From UBA2589 sp965223235 (GTDB lineage Bacteria > Gemmatimonadota > Gemmatimonadetes > Longimicrobiales > Gaopeijiaceae), in the NCBI GenBank assembly GCA_965223235.1, contig CBDCVV010000019.1, forward strand, positions 310,001-374,000: DNA of 64,000 nt, in the 5' to 3' direction. Position numbers and translations under genes: made by a program. Under the pieces are notes generated by a model. That model made no database searches, was not told where the DNA came from, and worked only from the letters and a program-made list of their open reading frames with translations. Shown here piece after piece: positions 44,048 to 53,713 of the stretch (position 1 is the stretch's first letter; every line of letters begins with the position of its first letter).

Positions 44048-44971
44048 ATGCGACCACCCATCCTACTGCTGATCGGTATTGCCCTGGCTCTCCCAGCCGT
44101 AGCTCAGGCTCAGCCCGAGGGCATGCTCCCGAGGCTGACCCACCTGCCTGCCTCCACGCGGGCGATGGCGTTGGGGAATTCCTACGCAGTCACGTCGGGT
44201 CACGCCGATGCGATCTTCTATCATCCCGCGCTCTTGCGCCGCGCCTCGGGGATGGGCTTCGGGTACCAAAGGTGGGGAGGCAACTCCTCCTCGGTCGCGT
44301 TAAGCACCGCCGTCAGCGCCTTCGGAGGAGGCCTCGGCTTCGGCCTCCGTACCCTGCAGGCGAGCGCCTTCGGAAGTGGGGCTCTCTCCGCACCTGCAGG
44401 CCAAGACGCCCTCTTCGGCCTCGGCTCCGTTCCGATCTCCGAACGAGTGCTGACAGTCGGGTACGCACGGGAGACACGCTTCGGAATCGACGTCGGCGTC
44501 GGACTCGACCTCGTCGACGAGCGAGCCGGCTCAGCGCGGCAGAACGTCGCACTCTTCGACGTGAGTGTGTCTCGAGACCTCGGCTTCGTCGACATCGCGC
44601 TGACCGTCCATGACTTCGGCAACAAACCGATCCTTACGGACCAGAGTGACGGACCTGCGAAGGTGGTGTTGGGTGCAGGCGGTTACGGGCGACCGGTCGG
44701 CGAAGTCGACCTCGGCTTCGCCGCCCACCTGGGTTTCGACGAAGACGATGTCCTCTTCGGCGGCGGCGTAGAGATCGGGTATTGGCCGATCCAGGGGCGT
44801 ACTTTCGTCGGTCGCCTCGGCTTCCAAAGCGTTCCTGAAGGAAGCGATGCTGCACCCTTCACTACCGGATTCGCCTTCTGGGGGGACGACCTCGTTCTCG
44901 AGTGGGCGTGGCGCCCCTTCTCCGATGCGGACGAAGGCGGGGCGCACCGGATCGGGGTCCGCTGGCGCTAA
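44048..44971 (+). CDS. PorV/PorQ-like outer-membrane beta-barrel protein
   Basis: A 307-residue protein with signal peptide (LLLIGIALALPAVAQA). It has a barrel pattern with an early ARAMALGNSYAVTSGHADAIFYHPALL-type phrase in pieces, typical of PorV/UPF0164 outer-membrane proteins (ATG in MRPPILLL at 44048 is chosen). The C-terminus is strand-rich (IGVRWR). Such proteins carry or anchor surface-secretion substrates; the exact role is not proven. No type IX secretion genes are beside it. Confidence 0.65.
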   Translation: MRPPILLLIGIALALPAVAQAQPEGMLPRLTHLPASTRAMALGNSYAVTSGHADAIFYHPALLRRASGMGFGYQRWGGNSSSVALSTAVSAFGGGLGFGLRTLQASAFGSGALSAPAGQDALFGLGSVPISERVLTVGYARETRFGIDVGVGLDLVDERAGSARQNVALFDVSVSRDLGFVDIALTVHDFGNKPILTDQSDGPAKVVLGAGGYGRPVGEVDLGFAAHLGFDEDDVLFGGGVEIGYWPIQGRTFVGRLGFQSVPEGSDAAPFTTGFAFWGDDLVLEWAWRPFSDADEGGAHRIGVRWR

Positions 44972-44997
44972 GCCTTACCCACCGCCGGCGCTAGCTC

Positions 44998-46971
44998 CTA
45001 ACCACCGCCGGCGCCATCCACTCTCGCCCGCAGAAAGTCCGGATCCAGGTCCGAGAATCCGATCTGGTCCACGACAACCTCACCGGCGTGCACTCGGTCG
45101 AAGACGAACGCGACCGAGGCTAACTGCCGGATTCGAAGGTCGGGGTTGGTGTCCGTGAAGTCTCCGAGCGGGATCGAGTACGTCTGCAGAATCAGCTCGG
45201 AGTGCTCTATTCCACTCCTAGCTTCCAAGTCTTGGCGGCGCCGGACCCACATCTCGAGTGGACGCCGGATCGCACCGTAGTCGCTGAGGCTGACTCTACC
45301 GACGTTGCCCGCGGCATCCCTGACTTCGATCGACAAGTCGATCGGAGGATCCTCGGCTTCCTCGTCATCGGACCCATTGTCTGACCCACGCCGCTGGGAC
45401 GCATCGTCGGCACTCTCATCGTTCGCGGCAGCGTCATCCTCCTCGGCCCTCTTCCTAGGACCGGGCACGGCCTCTGTCGGGGCCAGCATGAAGTCCAACG
45501 AGTGGCCTGCGGTGAGCCGCCAGTCAGCCGCGACGCTCGCCGGTAGCTCAACCGTGTAACGAGCGGCGGGGCCATGCTCCGTGGTGTCGTTCCCGGCGAG
45601 TCGATTGTTCCACCCGATCGTGACGCCCTGATTCTCCTGGGACGCCGAGGTGTTGGCCCGATTGCTCGAGCGGAGAGGGAGCATCGACTCTTTCCACGTA
45701 GCCAGGGAGTCGCCCCGGATTATCACACCCGCGTAGCTACCCGACGTGACATCGATGTCTTCTTCGAAGTTCGCGAGGGCCTGAAAACCGCTGGTCTCGA
45801 AGCGGGTGACATACATCGTTTCGGGAAGCCACTGGCCGATTACCCGATGGTCTCTGAAGATCGGCAGGTAGGAGTGGTTTCCGCGCACGACGACTTCGAG
45901 GAAGGCCGAGACGTAGATCTCCGCGAAGCGTCGTTGGTCCTCCTCCGGGATCAACCCTCGCAAGTCGAGAAGACGAGGCGACCGTGGACCATTGTCATGA
46001 GCCCCCCAGACGGAATTCCACTGTCCGTGGTTGGCACGGTACACATACACCGCCGACTTGAAGTTGAAGACCGACGGGTCGTTGAAGCGCAGTCGATCGT
46101 AGATGCGCAGCCCGTGGAAGCTCGTGACGTCTCCGTCATGGGATCCGTGGAAGGTCAGGTAACTCATGTCTTCCACGACAACCTTCCGACCTGTGGGGAG
46201 GTACTGCCCGTCCACCGGCGCGATCGACACGATACCCTTGATGTCGAATCCGAAGTCGAACTCGAGCGACGCGTCATCGGGGTAGTGGGATAAACGATTA
46301 AAGGCCGCCGCGTTCGCGACAGCCTCTCCACCTCTCGAGTGACCCATGAGCACGATATTGCTCATGTCCACCTTCCCCTCGAACGGATTGCCCTCTTCTT
46401 CGTTGAACTCCTCGAAGAGCTGCAAATGGCGAAGTAGGAACCATCCACGCGCGTCATTCTCTCCGCGAATGCCACCGTTGATGAAGTTCTCATCGACGCT
46501 GGCGAGGATGTATCCGCGGCTCGCGAGCAGCTCCCCGAAGTAGTCGTACCCCGGGTCCGAGAAGTCGCGCATGTTGTGGTTTCCATGGACGACGAGCACC
46601 ACCGGAAACGGTCCTTCACCATCTGGATACCACACCCGAGCGTTCAGGGGCATCTCTTTGGGAGTGAAGCCCCAGTAGTCGTTACGCTCCGACGCGGAGG
46701 AGCCCAAACTCACCATCTTCGACACGTCTACGGTCGGAGTCTCGATCGACACCGAGTCTCGATACTCGGGCCGGTTCTTGTCCGTCCCGGATCCGTAGTA
46801 GAGCGTCAGCACGTCGTAGGAGCCGGGCTGTCCCGGGTCCGGTGCTTGGAGGGCCTGCCGAGAGAGGACGACATTGGCGTCACTCGGGGTCAGTCTGAGG
46901 GCCGGCGTGCACGCCGTCGCGCTCAAAACGACCACTGCGATCCATCGTTCGAGTTTGGTCATGGCGACCAT
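44998..46971 (-). CDS. Large alpha/beta-hydrolase lipoprotein
   Basis: A 657-residue protein with lipoprotein signal (VVVLSATAC). The first half is an alpha/beta-hydrolase: VVLVVHGNHNMRDF (oxyanion), GHSRGGEAVA (nucleophile), with later His candidates such as YRANHGQWNS. The second half has a jelly-roll-like region and a low-complexity acidic stretch (ANDESADDASQRRGSDNGSDDEEAEDPP). The start is placed at ATG 46971; 46962 is an alternative. Its activity is likely an esterase or peptidase on the cell surface. Confidence 0.7.
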   Translation of the reverse strand: MVAMTKLERWIAVVVLSATACTPALRLTPSDANVVLSRQALQAPDPGQPGSYDVLTLYYGSGTDKNRPEYRDSVSIETPTVDVSKMVSLGSSASERNDYWGFTPKEMPLNARVWYPDGEGPFPVVLVVHGNHNMRDFSDPGYDYFGELLASRGYILASVDENFINGGIRGENDARGWFLLRHLQLFEEFNEEEGNPFEGKVDMSNIVLMGHSRGGEAVANAAAFNRLSHYPDDASLEFDFGFDIKGIVSIAPVDGQYLPTGRKVVVEDMSYLTFHGSHDGDVTSFHGLRIYDRLRFNDPSVFNFKSAVYVYRANHGQWNSVWGAHDNGPRSPRLLDLRGLIPEEDQRRFAEIYVSAFLEVVVRGNHSYLPIFRDHRVIGQWLPETMYVTRFETSGFQALANFEEDIDVTSGSYAGVIIRGDSLATWKESMLPLRSSNRANTSASQENQGVTIGWNNRLAGNDTTEHGPAARYTVELPASVAADWRLTAGHSLDFMLAPTEAVPGPRKRAEEDDAAANDESADDASQRRGSDNGSDDEEAEDPPIDLSIEVRDAAGNVGRVSLSDYGAIRRPLEMWVRRRQDLEARSGIEHSELILQTYSIPLGDFTDTNPDLRIRQLASVAFVFDRVHAGEVVVDQIGFSDLDPDFLRARVDGAGGG

Positions 46972-47057
46972 GATGGCGGCAACGCCGGGAGGCTGGCAAT
47001 CGTCAGCCGCCTTGTTTAGGCTTTGCCTCCCTTCCATTGCCCGTCATTGGAGCAGAC

Positions 47058-47525
47058 ATGGCCAACCCCACGGTCACCATTGAAACGAACCACGGCACCA
47101 TCGTCGCCGAGATGTACGCCGACAAAGCCCCCAAGACCGCGGGCAACTTCACCGACCTAGCGAAGAAGGGGTACTACGACGACCTCATCTTCCACCGTGT
47201 CATCGACGGCTTCATGATTCAGGGCGGATGCCCGGATGGGACGGGACGAGGCGGGCCGGGTTACCACATCGACTGCGAGTTCGGGCCAGGGTTGGCGCAC
47301 ACAGGCGCAGGCATCTTTTCGATGGCGAACGCCGGCCCCAACACCGGTGGCTCCCAGTTCTTCATTACGCTCGCAGCCACCCCGTGGCTCGACGGTAAGC
47401 ATGCCATCTTCGGGCATGTCACCTCCGGCATGGACGTCGTCGAAACGATCGGGAAGATCCAGACCGGACCGGGCGATCGGCCGAGCGAACCGGTCGTGAT
47501 GATGAAGGTGACGGTAGAGGAATAG
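47058..47525 (+). CDS. Peptidyl-prolyl cis-trans isomerase, cyclophilin type
   Basis: A 155-residue cytoplasmic cyclophilin: FHRVIDGFMIQGG, GSQFFITLAATPWLDGKHAIFG and NTGG in the active-site region. It catalyses proline isomerisation in folding proteins. GGAG lies before ATG 47058; the ATG seven codons upstream has none. It ends one base before the ABC exporter stop on the other strand. Confidence 0.95.
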   Translation: MANPTVTIETNHGTIVAEMYADKAPKTAGNFTDLAKKGYYDDLIFHRVIDGFMIQGGCPDGTGRGGPGYHIDCEFGPGLAHTGAGIFSMANAGPNTGGSQFFITLAATPWLDGKHAIFGHVTSGMDVVETIGKIQTGPGDRPSEPVVMMKVTVEE

Positions 47526-47526
47526 G

Positions 47527-49269
47527 CTACCGGTACCCTTCAGCCTGAAGGTTGAAGAGCTCGGCATATCGACCGTCGAGGGCGAGGAGCTCCTCGTGGC
47601 TCCCGTTCTCGATTACGGTCCCGCCGTCTAGCACCAGAATTCGATCGGCCATCCGAACCGTCGAGAATCGGTGGCTGATGAGCACCGCCATCTTCCCCGC
47701 GGTCAGTTCGCTAAAGCGCAGGAAGACGTTGTGCTCGGCTCGAGCGTCGAGTGCAGCGGTAGGCTCATCGAGTACGAGGAGCTCAGCATCGCGCATGTAC
47801 GCCCGCCCGAGTGCGACCTTCTGCCACTCCCCGCCAGACAAGTCCGCGCCACCCTCGAAACGACGGCCAAGGAGCTGCTCGTAGCTGTCATCGAGGCTAG
47901 CAATGACATCGGCTGCCATGCTCTTCTCGGCCGAATCGACAATGCGAGGACGATCGTCACGTGCGTCGATCTTCCCTACCGCGATGTTCTCGCTCGCCGT
48001 GAGGTCATACCGGAAAAAGTCCTGGAAGATGACGCCGACAGAGCGGCGTAGGTCTCCGAGGTCATACTCCCGGAGGTCGACCCCGTCCAGGAGGATGCGT
48101 CCTTCCGTCGGGTCGTAGAGGCGAGTGAGGAGCTTCACCAACGTCGTCTTCCCAGCTCCGTTCTCTCCCACCAACGCGATCCGCTCCCCGGGTCGGATCT
48201 CGAAGTCTGCGTGGCGGACCGCCCATCCGTCGGCGTCCGGGTACTGGAAGCCCACCCCTTCGAAGCGGAATCCCTCTCGCACAGGATGGGGGTACGGCCG
48301 GGGGTCTTCGACGTTCTGGATACTCGGGCGAACTGCCAGGAAGTCGAAGAGGTCTTTGAGCTGAAGGCCCTGCTCGAAGCTTCGTGTAATGCCTGCGAGG
48401 AGGCCGCTGATCAGCCCGCGGGCGCGCTGGAAGGAGCCGGTGTAGAAAGTGAGCTTCCCGATCGAGATATCTCCCTGCACCGTAGCAAGCACGATCACGA
48501 CCACCGCTCCGTAATACGCCACGGTCGAAAGCGATGTGAGCACGGCACCCGTCGCCGCTCGATGGTTCGCAATGCGCCGATTCTCGGCCACGTAGTCATC
48601 GGCCAAGTCGGCGTATCGGCCAATGAAGTGGTCCGCGAGTCCGAAGAGCTTGATCTCCTTCGCCGGCTCCAACTCCGAAGCGACCCACCGGTAGTAGTCC
48701 AACTCACGACGCTGCGCCGTCCACTGGAACATGAAGGAGTAGCCGATGCCGGCGTACTTCGTCTCACCCAGGAACGACGGAATGATCGCTACCGCGAGGA
48801 TCAAGATCAGCCACCAATTGAAGGTCACCAGGCTGACCAAGAGCGTGCCCAAAGTAATCGACTGCTGAGCCATCCCGAGGGTGCCCGACATCAGCGCCAC
48901 CCGACCCATCGTCTGACGACGGGCCCTCTGCATCTTGTCGAAGAAGTCCGGGTCCTCGAAGTGCAGCAGATCGAGCGTCGCCGCGTGCTCCATCATCCGA
49001 ACGCTCATCGCGTTCGAGAAGAGGTCGCCGAGGTGAGCTTCGAGAACTCCCACCGATCGCGACAGCACGTCGCCGAGGAGCGCGAGTCCCAACTCTATCG
49101 CGACGAACCGACCGATCCGCTCCCAGTCAGGTGTAGCCGACCCGATGCTGTCCACGACTGCGTCGATCAGCTCGCCGCCGACCCAGAGCATCGCGACGGG
49201 GAGAAGCGAACTGAGGATGCGAAGCACGACGATGGCGAAGGCGTACGACGGCTTCGTATCCCACACCAT
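47527..49269 (-). CDS. ABC-type exporter, fused membrane and ATPase domains
   Basis: A 580-residue half-transporter: N-terminal six-helix membrane domain (about 1-310) and C-terminal ATPase (Walker A VGENGAGKTTLV, signature LSGGEWQKVALGRA, Walker B LLVLDEPTAALDA, H-loop ISHRFST). The first residues of the annotated frame (MVWDTKPS) sit inside a typical family N-terminus: the upstream codons read like coding (ERLAAFRYIPPFLK) for about 33 codons but contain no ATG, GTG or TTG, only CTG at 49368. It is convergent with the cyclophilin gene. It probably exports a lipid or peptide as a dimer. Confidence 0.85.
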   Translation of the reverse strand: MVWDTKPSYAFAIVVLRILSSLLPVAMLWVGGELIDAVVDSIGSATPDWERIGRFVAIELGLALLGDVLSRSVGVLEAHLGDLFSNAMSVRMMEHAATLDLLHFEDPDFFDKMQRARRQTMGRVALMSGTLGMAQQSITLGTLLVSLVTFNWWLILILAVAIIPSFLGETKYAGIGYSFMFQWTAQRRELDYYRWVASELEPAKEIKLFGLADHFIGRYADLADDYVAENRRIANHRAATGAVLTSLSTVAYYGAVVVIVLATVQGDISIGKLTFYTGSFQRARGLISGLLAGITRSFEQGLQLKDLFDFLAVRPSIQNVEDPRPYPHPVREGFRFEGVGFQYPDADGWAVRHADFEIRPGERIALVGENGAGKTTLVKLLTRLYDPTEGRILLDGVDLREYDLGDLRRSVGVIFQDFFRYDLTASENIAVGKIDARDDRPRIVDSAEKSMAADVIASLDDSYEQLLGRRFEGGADLSGGEWQKVALGRAYMRDAELLVLDEPTAALDARAEHNVFLRFSELTAGKMAVLISHRFSTVRMADRILVLDGGTVIENGSHEELLALDGRYAELFNLQAEGYR

Positions 49270-49484
49270 TTTGAGGAAGGGCGGGATATACCGGAACGCG
49301 GCGAGACGTTCGCGAACGGGTGGGAGGGGTTCGCCGCGCCGGTTTCTGGGTTGGTAGAAGAGCTTCAGAGCGCTACCCGGGCTACGGGATTCTACATCCC
49401 AAGGTAGTCGGATGGTCCCGGATCAGGATCCGCACTCCTCAACGCGACCCCTCTCACCGCTTCCCTTTGCAATGCATCCCAACT

Positions 49485-49501
49485 ATATCGATATTCGATA
49501 T
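49485..49501. promoter_or_regulatory. PadR-type operator palindrome
   Basis: ATATCGATATTCGATAT, with 7-base arms ATATCGA/TCGATAT around TAT, lies 39 bases upstream of the PadR start. Half-site repeats (CGATAGG at 49511 and CGATAGGG at 49526) follow it. Position and symmetry suggest that PadR controls itself and the ADOP gene. Confidence 0.65.
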
Positions 49502-49540
49502 GTCTAACTTCGATAGGTCGATCTCCGATAGGGTACTCCA

Positions 49541-49891
49541 ATGCGTGACGTGCGCGACGTACTTCCTCTTTCGCGAAGCCTGCTTCATCTCCTTCTAGCT
49601 CTCCAAGAAGGATCCCGCCACGGCTACGCTGTGAAGAAGCGCGTCGAAGAGTTGAGTGGTGGGGTGGTGAAAATGGGTCCAGGGACGCTCTACACGACGA
49701 TTCAACGTGGGATAGATCAGGGTCTCATTCGGGAGTCCGAGAGCCGTCCTCCCGAGACGGAGGATCACTCTCAACGCAGGTATTACGAGCTCACGGAGCT
49801 CGGACGCGAGGGGCTAAGCGCCGAGGTGGATCGCCTAGCCACGTTCGTAGGACACGCACGGGCAGCGCTCTCCGGCGCGAGCGCCAAGTAA
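49541..49891 (+). CDS. PadR-family transcriptional regulator
   Basis: A 116-residue winged-helix regulator: LLHLLLALQEGSRHGYAVKKRVEELSGG, MGPGTLYTTIQRGIDQGLI, then the wing RRYYELTELGREGL. It is the short, N-terminal-only PadR kind. It is followed by the ADOP-type permease, the usual partner. The palindrome upstream is probably its own site. Confidence 0.9.
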   Translation: MRDVRDVLPLSRSLLHLLLALQEGSRHGYAVKKRVEELSGGVVKMGPGTLYTTIQRGIDQGLIRESESRPPETEDHSQRRYYELTELGREGLSAEVDRLATFVGHARAALSGASAK

Positions 49892-49909
49892 GCGACCCTT
49901 GCGACCCAG

Positions 49910-52648
49910 ATGAGCACTCGCCCCCCCTTCTCGGACCGGATCTACCGTCTGCTCATGCGCGCATACCCGCGTCGTTTCCGCGAGCAGTTCGGCCGAGACC
50001 TCCTGCACGCTTTCGGCAAGCAGCGAGATGAGCCCGAGTACCAGGGCCTGCGGGGAGGCGCCCGATTCTGGGTAGAGATCGGACTCGACTGGATGCGGAC
50101 CGTTGTGGTGACGCGGCGCGCCCATGCCAGACAAAGGGTGCGGCACCCTCGGACAACGAGCAACAGCATTTCGACTAGGGAGGCGGTGGTGGACGGGTTG
50201 AAACAGGACTTGGCGTTCGCGGTGAGGAGCCTGACGAGGGCTCCAGGATTCGCATTCGTGGCCGTGCTCACACTTGCGATTGGGATCGGCTCCAACGCCG
50301 CCATTTTCGGAGTCGTGAAGAGCGTGCTAATGGAACCGCTGCCCTACGACGACCCTGACGGGGTCGTGACGATCTGGTCGAGTTGGGTTGGCTTTCCCGA
50401 CAAGACGTGGGTGTCGCTCAACGAGTACCGGCTCTACCTGAACGCTGCGGACGGCTTCGATGACCTCGCGACGTGGAACGAGACGAACGTGACGTTCACC
50501 GACCCGTCTCGCCCAGAGCGGGTACTCGGGGCGATCACCACGGAGAACCTCACGTCGGTGCTGGGTGTGGAGATGGCGCTCGGGCGCTACTTCCGGTCGG
50601 AGGAGGCGCTGCAGTCAGATAGTCTTCCTTCCACGACCATCGTCATCTCGCACGAAGTGTGGGTGCGACGCTTCGCGTCCGACCCTGGTGTCGTCGGGTC
50701 GCTCACGGAAGTGAACGGTCGTCAACGGGAGATCGTCGGTGTAATGCCTGCCGGCTTCCGGCTTCCCACACACTTCGGCTCGTTCGAAGTCGCCGACGTC
50801 TTCTTTCCGACCTACGTACCGCGCACGATGGTAACGGACTTTCCAGAAGGAGGAGGATCTCACGGTAACTACGTGGTCGGTCGACTAACGGATGGGATCT
50901 CGGTCGATGAGGGGAAAGCCCAGATCGAGCGCGCGATCGATCAGGTCCACGCGGAGTTTGGCGCATACCCGCCCGAAAGAAACTTCCGCCCCATCGTTCT
51001 CTCTGCAGCCGACGATGTGTTCGGCGCGATCCGACCCGCGCTGCTGGCCCTCTTAGGTACCGTCGCGTTCGTACTCCTGATCGCTTGCGCCAACGTCGCC
51101 AACCTCATGCTCGCGCGCAGCGAAGACAGAGCCGACGAGCTCGCCGTGCGAACCGCGTTGGGCGCTAGGCGCGGTCGCCTGGTGCGACAGCTCCTCGTCG
51201 AGAGTCTCGTAGTCGCCTCGATCGGCGGTGCCACAGGGGGCGCGCTCGCGGTCGGGGGCGTGAGGCTTTTCAAAGCGCTCAACCCAGGCAATCTGCCACG
51301 CATCGACGATGTCGCGCTCGATGGGGGCGTCTTGATCTTCGCCGCAGTCGTGACCGTAGGGACGGCCCTCCTTTTCGGGACGCTGCCTGCCCTCCGTGTC
51401 ACTGGGCAAGGTCTTCGCTCGCGCATGAGTTCGCGGGGGGCGCGGGGAGTCGGACGCTCTGGCTGGCAAGGAACGCTGGTAGCCGTCGAGATGTCGCTCG
51501 CGGTCGTGCTCGTGGTGGGAGCGGGCCTGATGGTACGGACCTTCGAGGAGCTGACTTCGATCGAGCCGGGCTTCGAGGCAGCAAGCGTCTTGACGCTCGG
51601 AGTGAGCTTACCCGCCACTCGGTACCCTGACCCGGGTGCAGCGACGGACTTCTGGCGCGAAGCGATCCGGCAGAGTGGGGAGCTCCCGTCCGTGACCTCA
51701 GCGAGCGCGATTCGATCCCTGCCCCTCGCCAGCCCTATCGGCGACTGGGGCCTCGACATCGAGGGGTACGACGAATCCGTGAACCCTCGGGCGAACGGAG
51801 ATTGGCAGATCGCGGCGCCCGGGTACTTCGAGACCCTTGGCATCCCACTACTCGAAGGAAGAGACTTCGACTGGAACGATGACGAGAGCGGCACCCTCGT
51901 TGGAATCGTCAATGAAACCTTCGTCCGCCGCTATTGGCCCGATGTCGAGCCGGTCGGGCGGACGTTTATCATGGGCACGGCGGATCGGCGTCCCATCACG
52001 GTAGTTGGGGTTGTTGGCGACGTCACGCACAACGGTCTGATCTCGGAGATCAAGCCGAAGTTTTACATTCCCGTGGCCCAGTGGGGTCCGGTAACACGCG
52101 GCACGCCTACGTCGCTTCGTCTCGTGATCCGCACGGCTGGAGAACCGGAAGAGCTTGTCGCTCCGGCACGCGAGATGGTCCGGGCTCTCGATCCTTCTCT
52201 CGCCGTGGCCGAGGTCTTCTCAATCGACGACGTGCTGTCCAACGCAGTCGCCCAGCCACGCTTCGTCGTGGTGCTGATGGGCGCGTTCTCCGCGATCGCA
52301 CTGATCCTAGCGATGGTCGGCGTCTACGGCGTCGTCTCGTACGGAGTCGGGAAGCGCACCCAAGAGATCGGAGTCCGCATCGCGCTCGGGGCTGAGCGCC
52401 ACGAGGTCGTTGGGCTAATGGCCCAAAGAGCTGCGTCCATTGTCGGGATCGGACTCATTGCAGGCCTCGTGCTCGCCTTCTCGCTCTCTCGTTATCTGGA
52501 GAGTCTGCTCTACGGAGTAACCGCAACCGACCCGTTCACATTCGCCATCGTGGCGATTGGCTTCGCTGCGGTGGCAGCGCTGGCTACGTGGGTGCCGTCC
52601 CGGCGCGCTGCGGGCATCGACCCGATTCAGGCGCTGAGGATGGAGTAA
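49910..52648 (+). CDS. ADOP-type ABC permease (MacB/FtsX-like)
   Basis: A 912-residue permease of the Acidobacterial duplicated orphan permease type. It begins with a short N-terminal module (IYRLLMRAYPRRFREQFGRDLLHAF), then a first MacB-like core with a helix FAFVAVLTLAIGIGSNAAIFG and periplasmic domain (about 120-390), FtsX helices (LLALLGTVAFVLLIACANVANLMLARSE), a second MacB-type periplasmic domain and C-terminal FtsX helices with IDPIQALRME. No ATPase is encoded next to it, as is normal for this group. It is transcribed with PadR, 18 bases apart. Confidence 0.9.
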   Translation: MSTRPPFSDRIYRLLMRAYPRRFREQFGRDLLHAFGKQRDEPEYQGLRGGARFWVEIGLDWMRTVVVTRRAHARQRVRHPRTTSNSISTREAVVDGLKQDLAFAVRSLTRAPGFAFVAVLTLAIGIGSNAAIFGVVKSVLMEPLPYDDPDGVVTIWSSWVGFPDKTWVSLNEYRLYLNAADGFDDLATWNETNVTFTDPSRPERVLGAITTENLTSVLGVEMALGRYFRSEEALQSDSLPSTTIVISHEVWVRRFASDPGVVGSLTEVNGRQREIVGVMPAGFRLPTHFGSFEVADVFFPTYVPRTMVTDFPEGGGSHGNYVVGRLTDGISVDEGKAQIERAIDQVHAEFGAYPPERNFRPIVLSAADDVFGAIRPALLALLGTVAFVLLIACANVANLMLARSEDRADELAVRTALGARRGRLVRQLLVESLVVASIGGATGGALAVGGVRLFKALNPGNLPRIDDVALDGGVLIFAAVVTVGTALLFGTLPALRVTGQGLRSRMSSRGARGVGRSGWQGTLVAVEMSLAVVLVVGAGLMVRTFEELTSIEPGFEAASVLTLGVSLPATRYPDPGAATDFWREAIRQSGELPSVTSASAIRSLPLASPIGDWGLDIEGYDESVNPRANGDWQIAAPGYFETLGIPLLEGRDFDWNDDESGTLVGIVNETFVRRYWPDVEPVGRTFIMGTADRRPITVVGVVGDVTHNGLISEIKPKFYIPVAQWGPVTRGTPTSLRLVIRTAGEPEELVAPAREMVRALDPSLAVAEVFSIDDVLSNAVAQPRFVVVLMGAFSAIALILAMVGVYGVVSYGVGKRTQEIGVRIALGAERHEVVGLMAQRAASIVGIGLIAGLVLAFSLSRYLESLLYGVTATDPFTFAIVAIGFAAVAALATWVPSRRAAGIDPIQALRME

Positions 52649-52653
52649 GGCGA

Positions 52654-53682
52654 CTACGAGCACACCTGCCCGTTCAACCAGACAATCGCGGCTTCCAGCG
52701 CCGCATCCGTCGCAGGATCACCCGTCTTCTCACCCGCGACGAGCTCGTCGGGCTGGAGCTCGCTCCCGTAGATCGTCCCGAGCCGGTCGGCCATCGTGGA
52801 CACGGTAAGGAAGATTACGGCGCCGTCGTTCAGCCTAAACGCCGCATTGGCCGTCGACACGCCCCACGTCGGCGCACCGAACGATCGAGCGCCTTGACGT
52901 CCTCGAAACGCCACGGCGACGGCCTCGCCTGAGCTCGCCGTCAGGCTGTCCGTGAGGACGGCGACCCACGGGTCGGGCGACTCGAGCGCGTACGCGGTGT
53001 CCGCCTCGGCAATCACGAAACCATCGAGTTGGGCTTGGCCACCCAAATAGGTCCACGTCGAGATGACCGAGTCGGGGTCGACGAAGAATCCGATGGTGTC
53101 CTCCCCGAGGATGGGTCCGACGCCGGCTACCATGGGCCACATGTTTCCGCCGGTATTCCCTCTCAAGTCCACCACCCACCGACATGTCGCGGCCAGCGTG
53201 TCGACGGACTCGATGAGGTCGTGGTACAGCCTCGCCAGGGTATTCCCCTCTTCGGTCCCCCCGGAGAACGCAGGCACCTCTATATAACCAACGCCTGCCG
53301 CCACGAAGTCCGTGACGGGATCAACCGCCGCTGGGGGACTCCCTGGTCCAGCGTTCGGCGCTTGGCTTAGCTGCGCCCCGGGCGCCTGAAAGAAGCTGTG
53401 GTTGTCCCCGATTCGCTCGAGAGCCGCTTCGATCACCGGATAGGTGTCAGCTGGGTCGACCGCAACCGCCATCTCGGCCTCGGACCTCGCCTGAGCCCGG
53501 AAGTCCGCCCAATCGATCTCGTACTTCCGGACCGAGTTCGTCTCCATGATGTCGAGCGCAGCATTCAGGTACAGCTCGGCTTGCAAGCCCAGGAAGGGTC
53601 CATCCGGCTCGGACGGACCCGCATCCGCGCACGCGCTCAGCACCAGCATCGCTGGAATCGAGAGGCGGAGTAAGCGTGTCAT
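52654..53682 (-). CDS. S41-family (C-terminal processing) peptidase lipoprotein
   Basis: A 342-residue lipoprotein (SIPAMLVLSACA). The S41 core has WVVDLRGNTGGNMWPMVAG and the Ser nucleophile in LTASSGEAVAVAFRG. A PDZ domain is not apparent. It is a serine peptidase for periplasmic proteins. It lies convergent with the ADOP permease and close to the S9 peptidase. Confidence 0.85.
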   Translation of the reverse strand: MTRLLRLSIPAMLVLSACADAGPSEPDGPFLGLQAELYLNAALDIMETNSVRKYEIDWADFRAQARSEAEMAVAVDPADTYPVIEAALERIGDNHSFFQAPGAQLSQAPNAGPGSPPAAVDPVTDFVAAGVGYIEVPAFSGGTEEGNTLARLYHDLIESVDTLAATCRWVVDLRGNTGGNMWPMVAGVGPILGEDTIGFFVDPDSVISTWTYLGGQAQLDGFVIAEADTAYALESPDPWVAVLTDSLTASSGEAVAVAFRGRQGARSFGAPTWGVSTANAAFRLNDGAVIFLTVSTMADRLGTIYGSELQPDELVAGEKTGDPATDAALEAAIVWLNGQVCS

Positions 53683-53713
53683 CGGTGGTGTGGATCCCTG
53701 GGATGTATGCTTG

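Noticed and set aside
44979..45014. Short repeat CACCGCCGGCGC on either side of the gene boundary
   Set aside because: Only two short copies between convergent genes; likely chance in GC-rich sequence.
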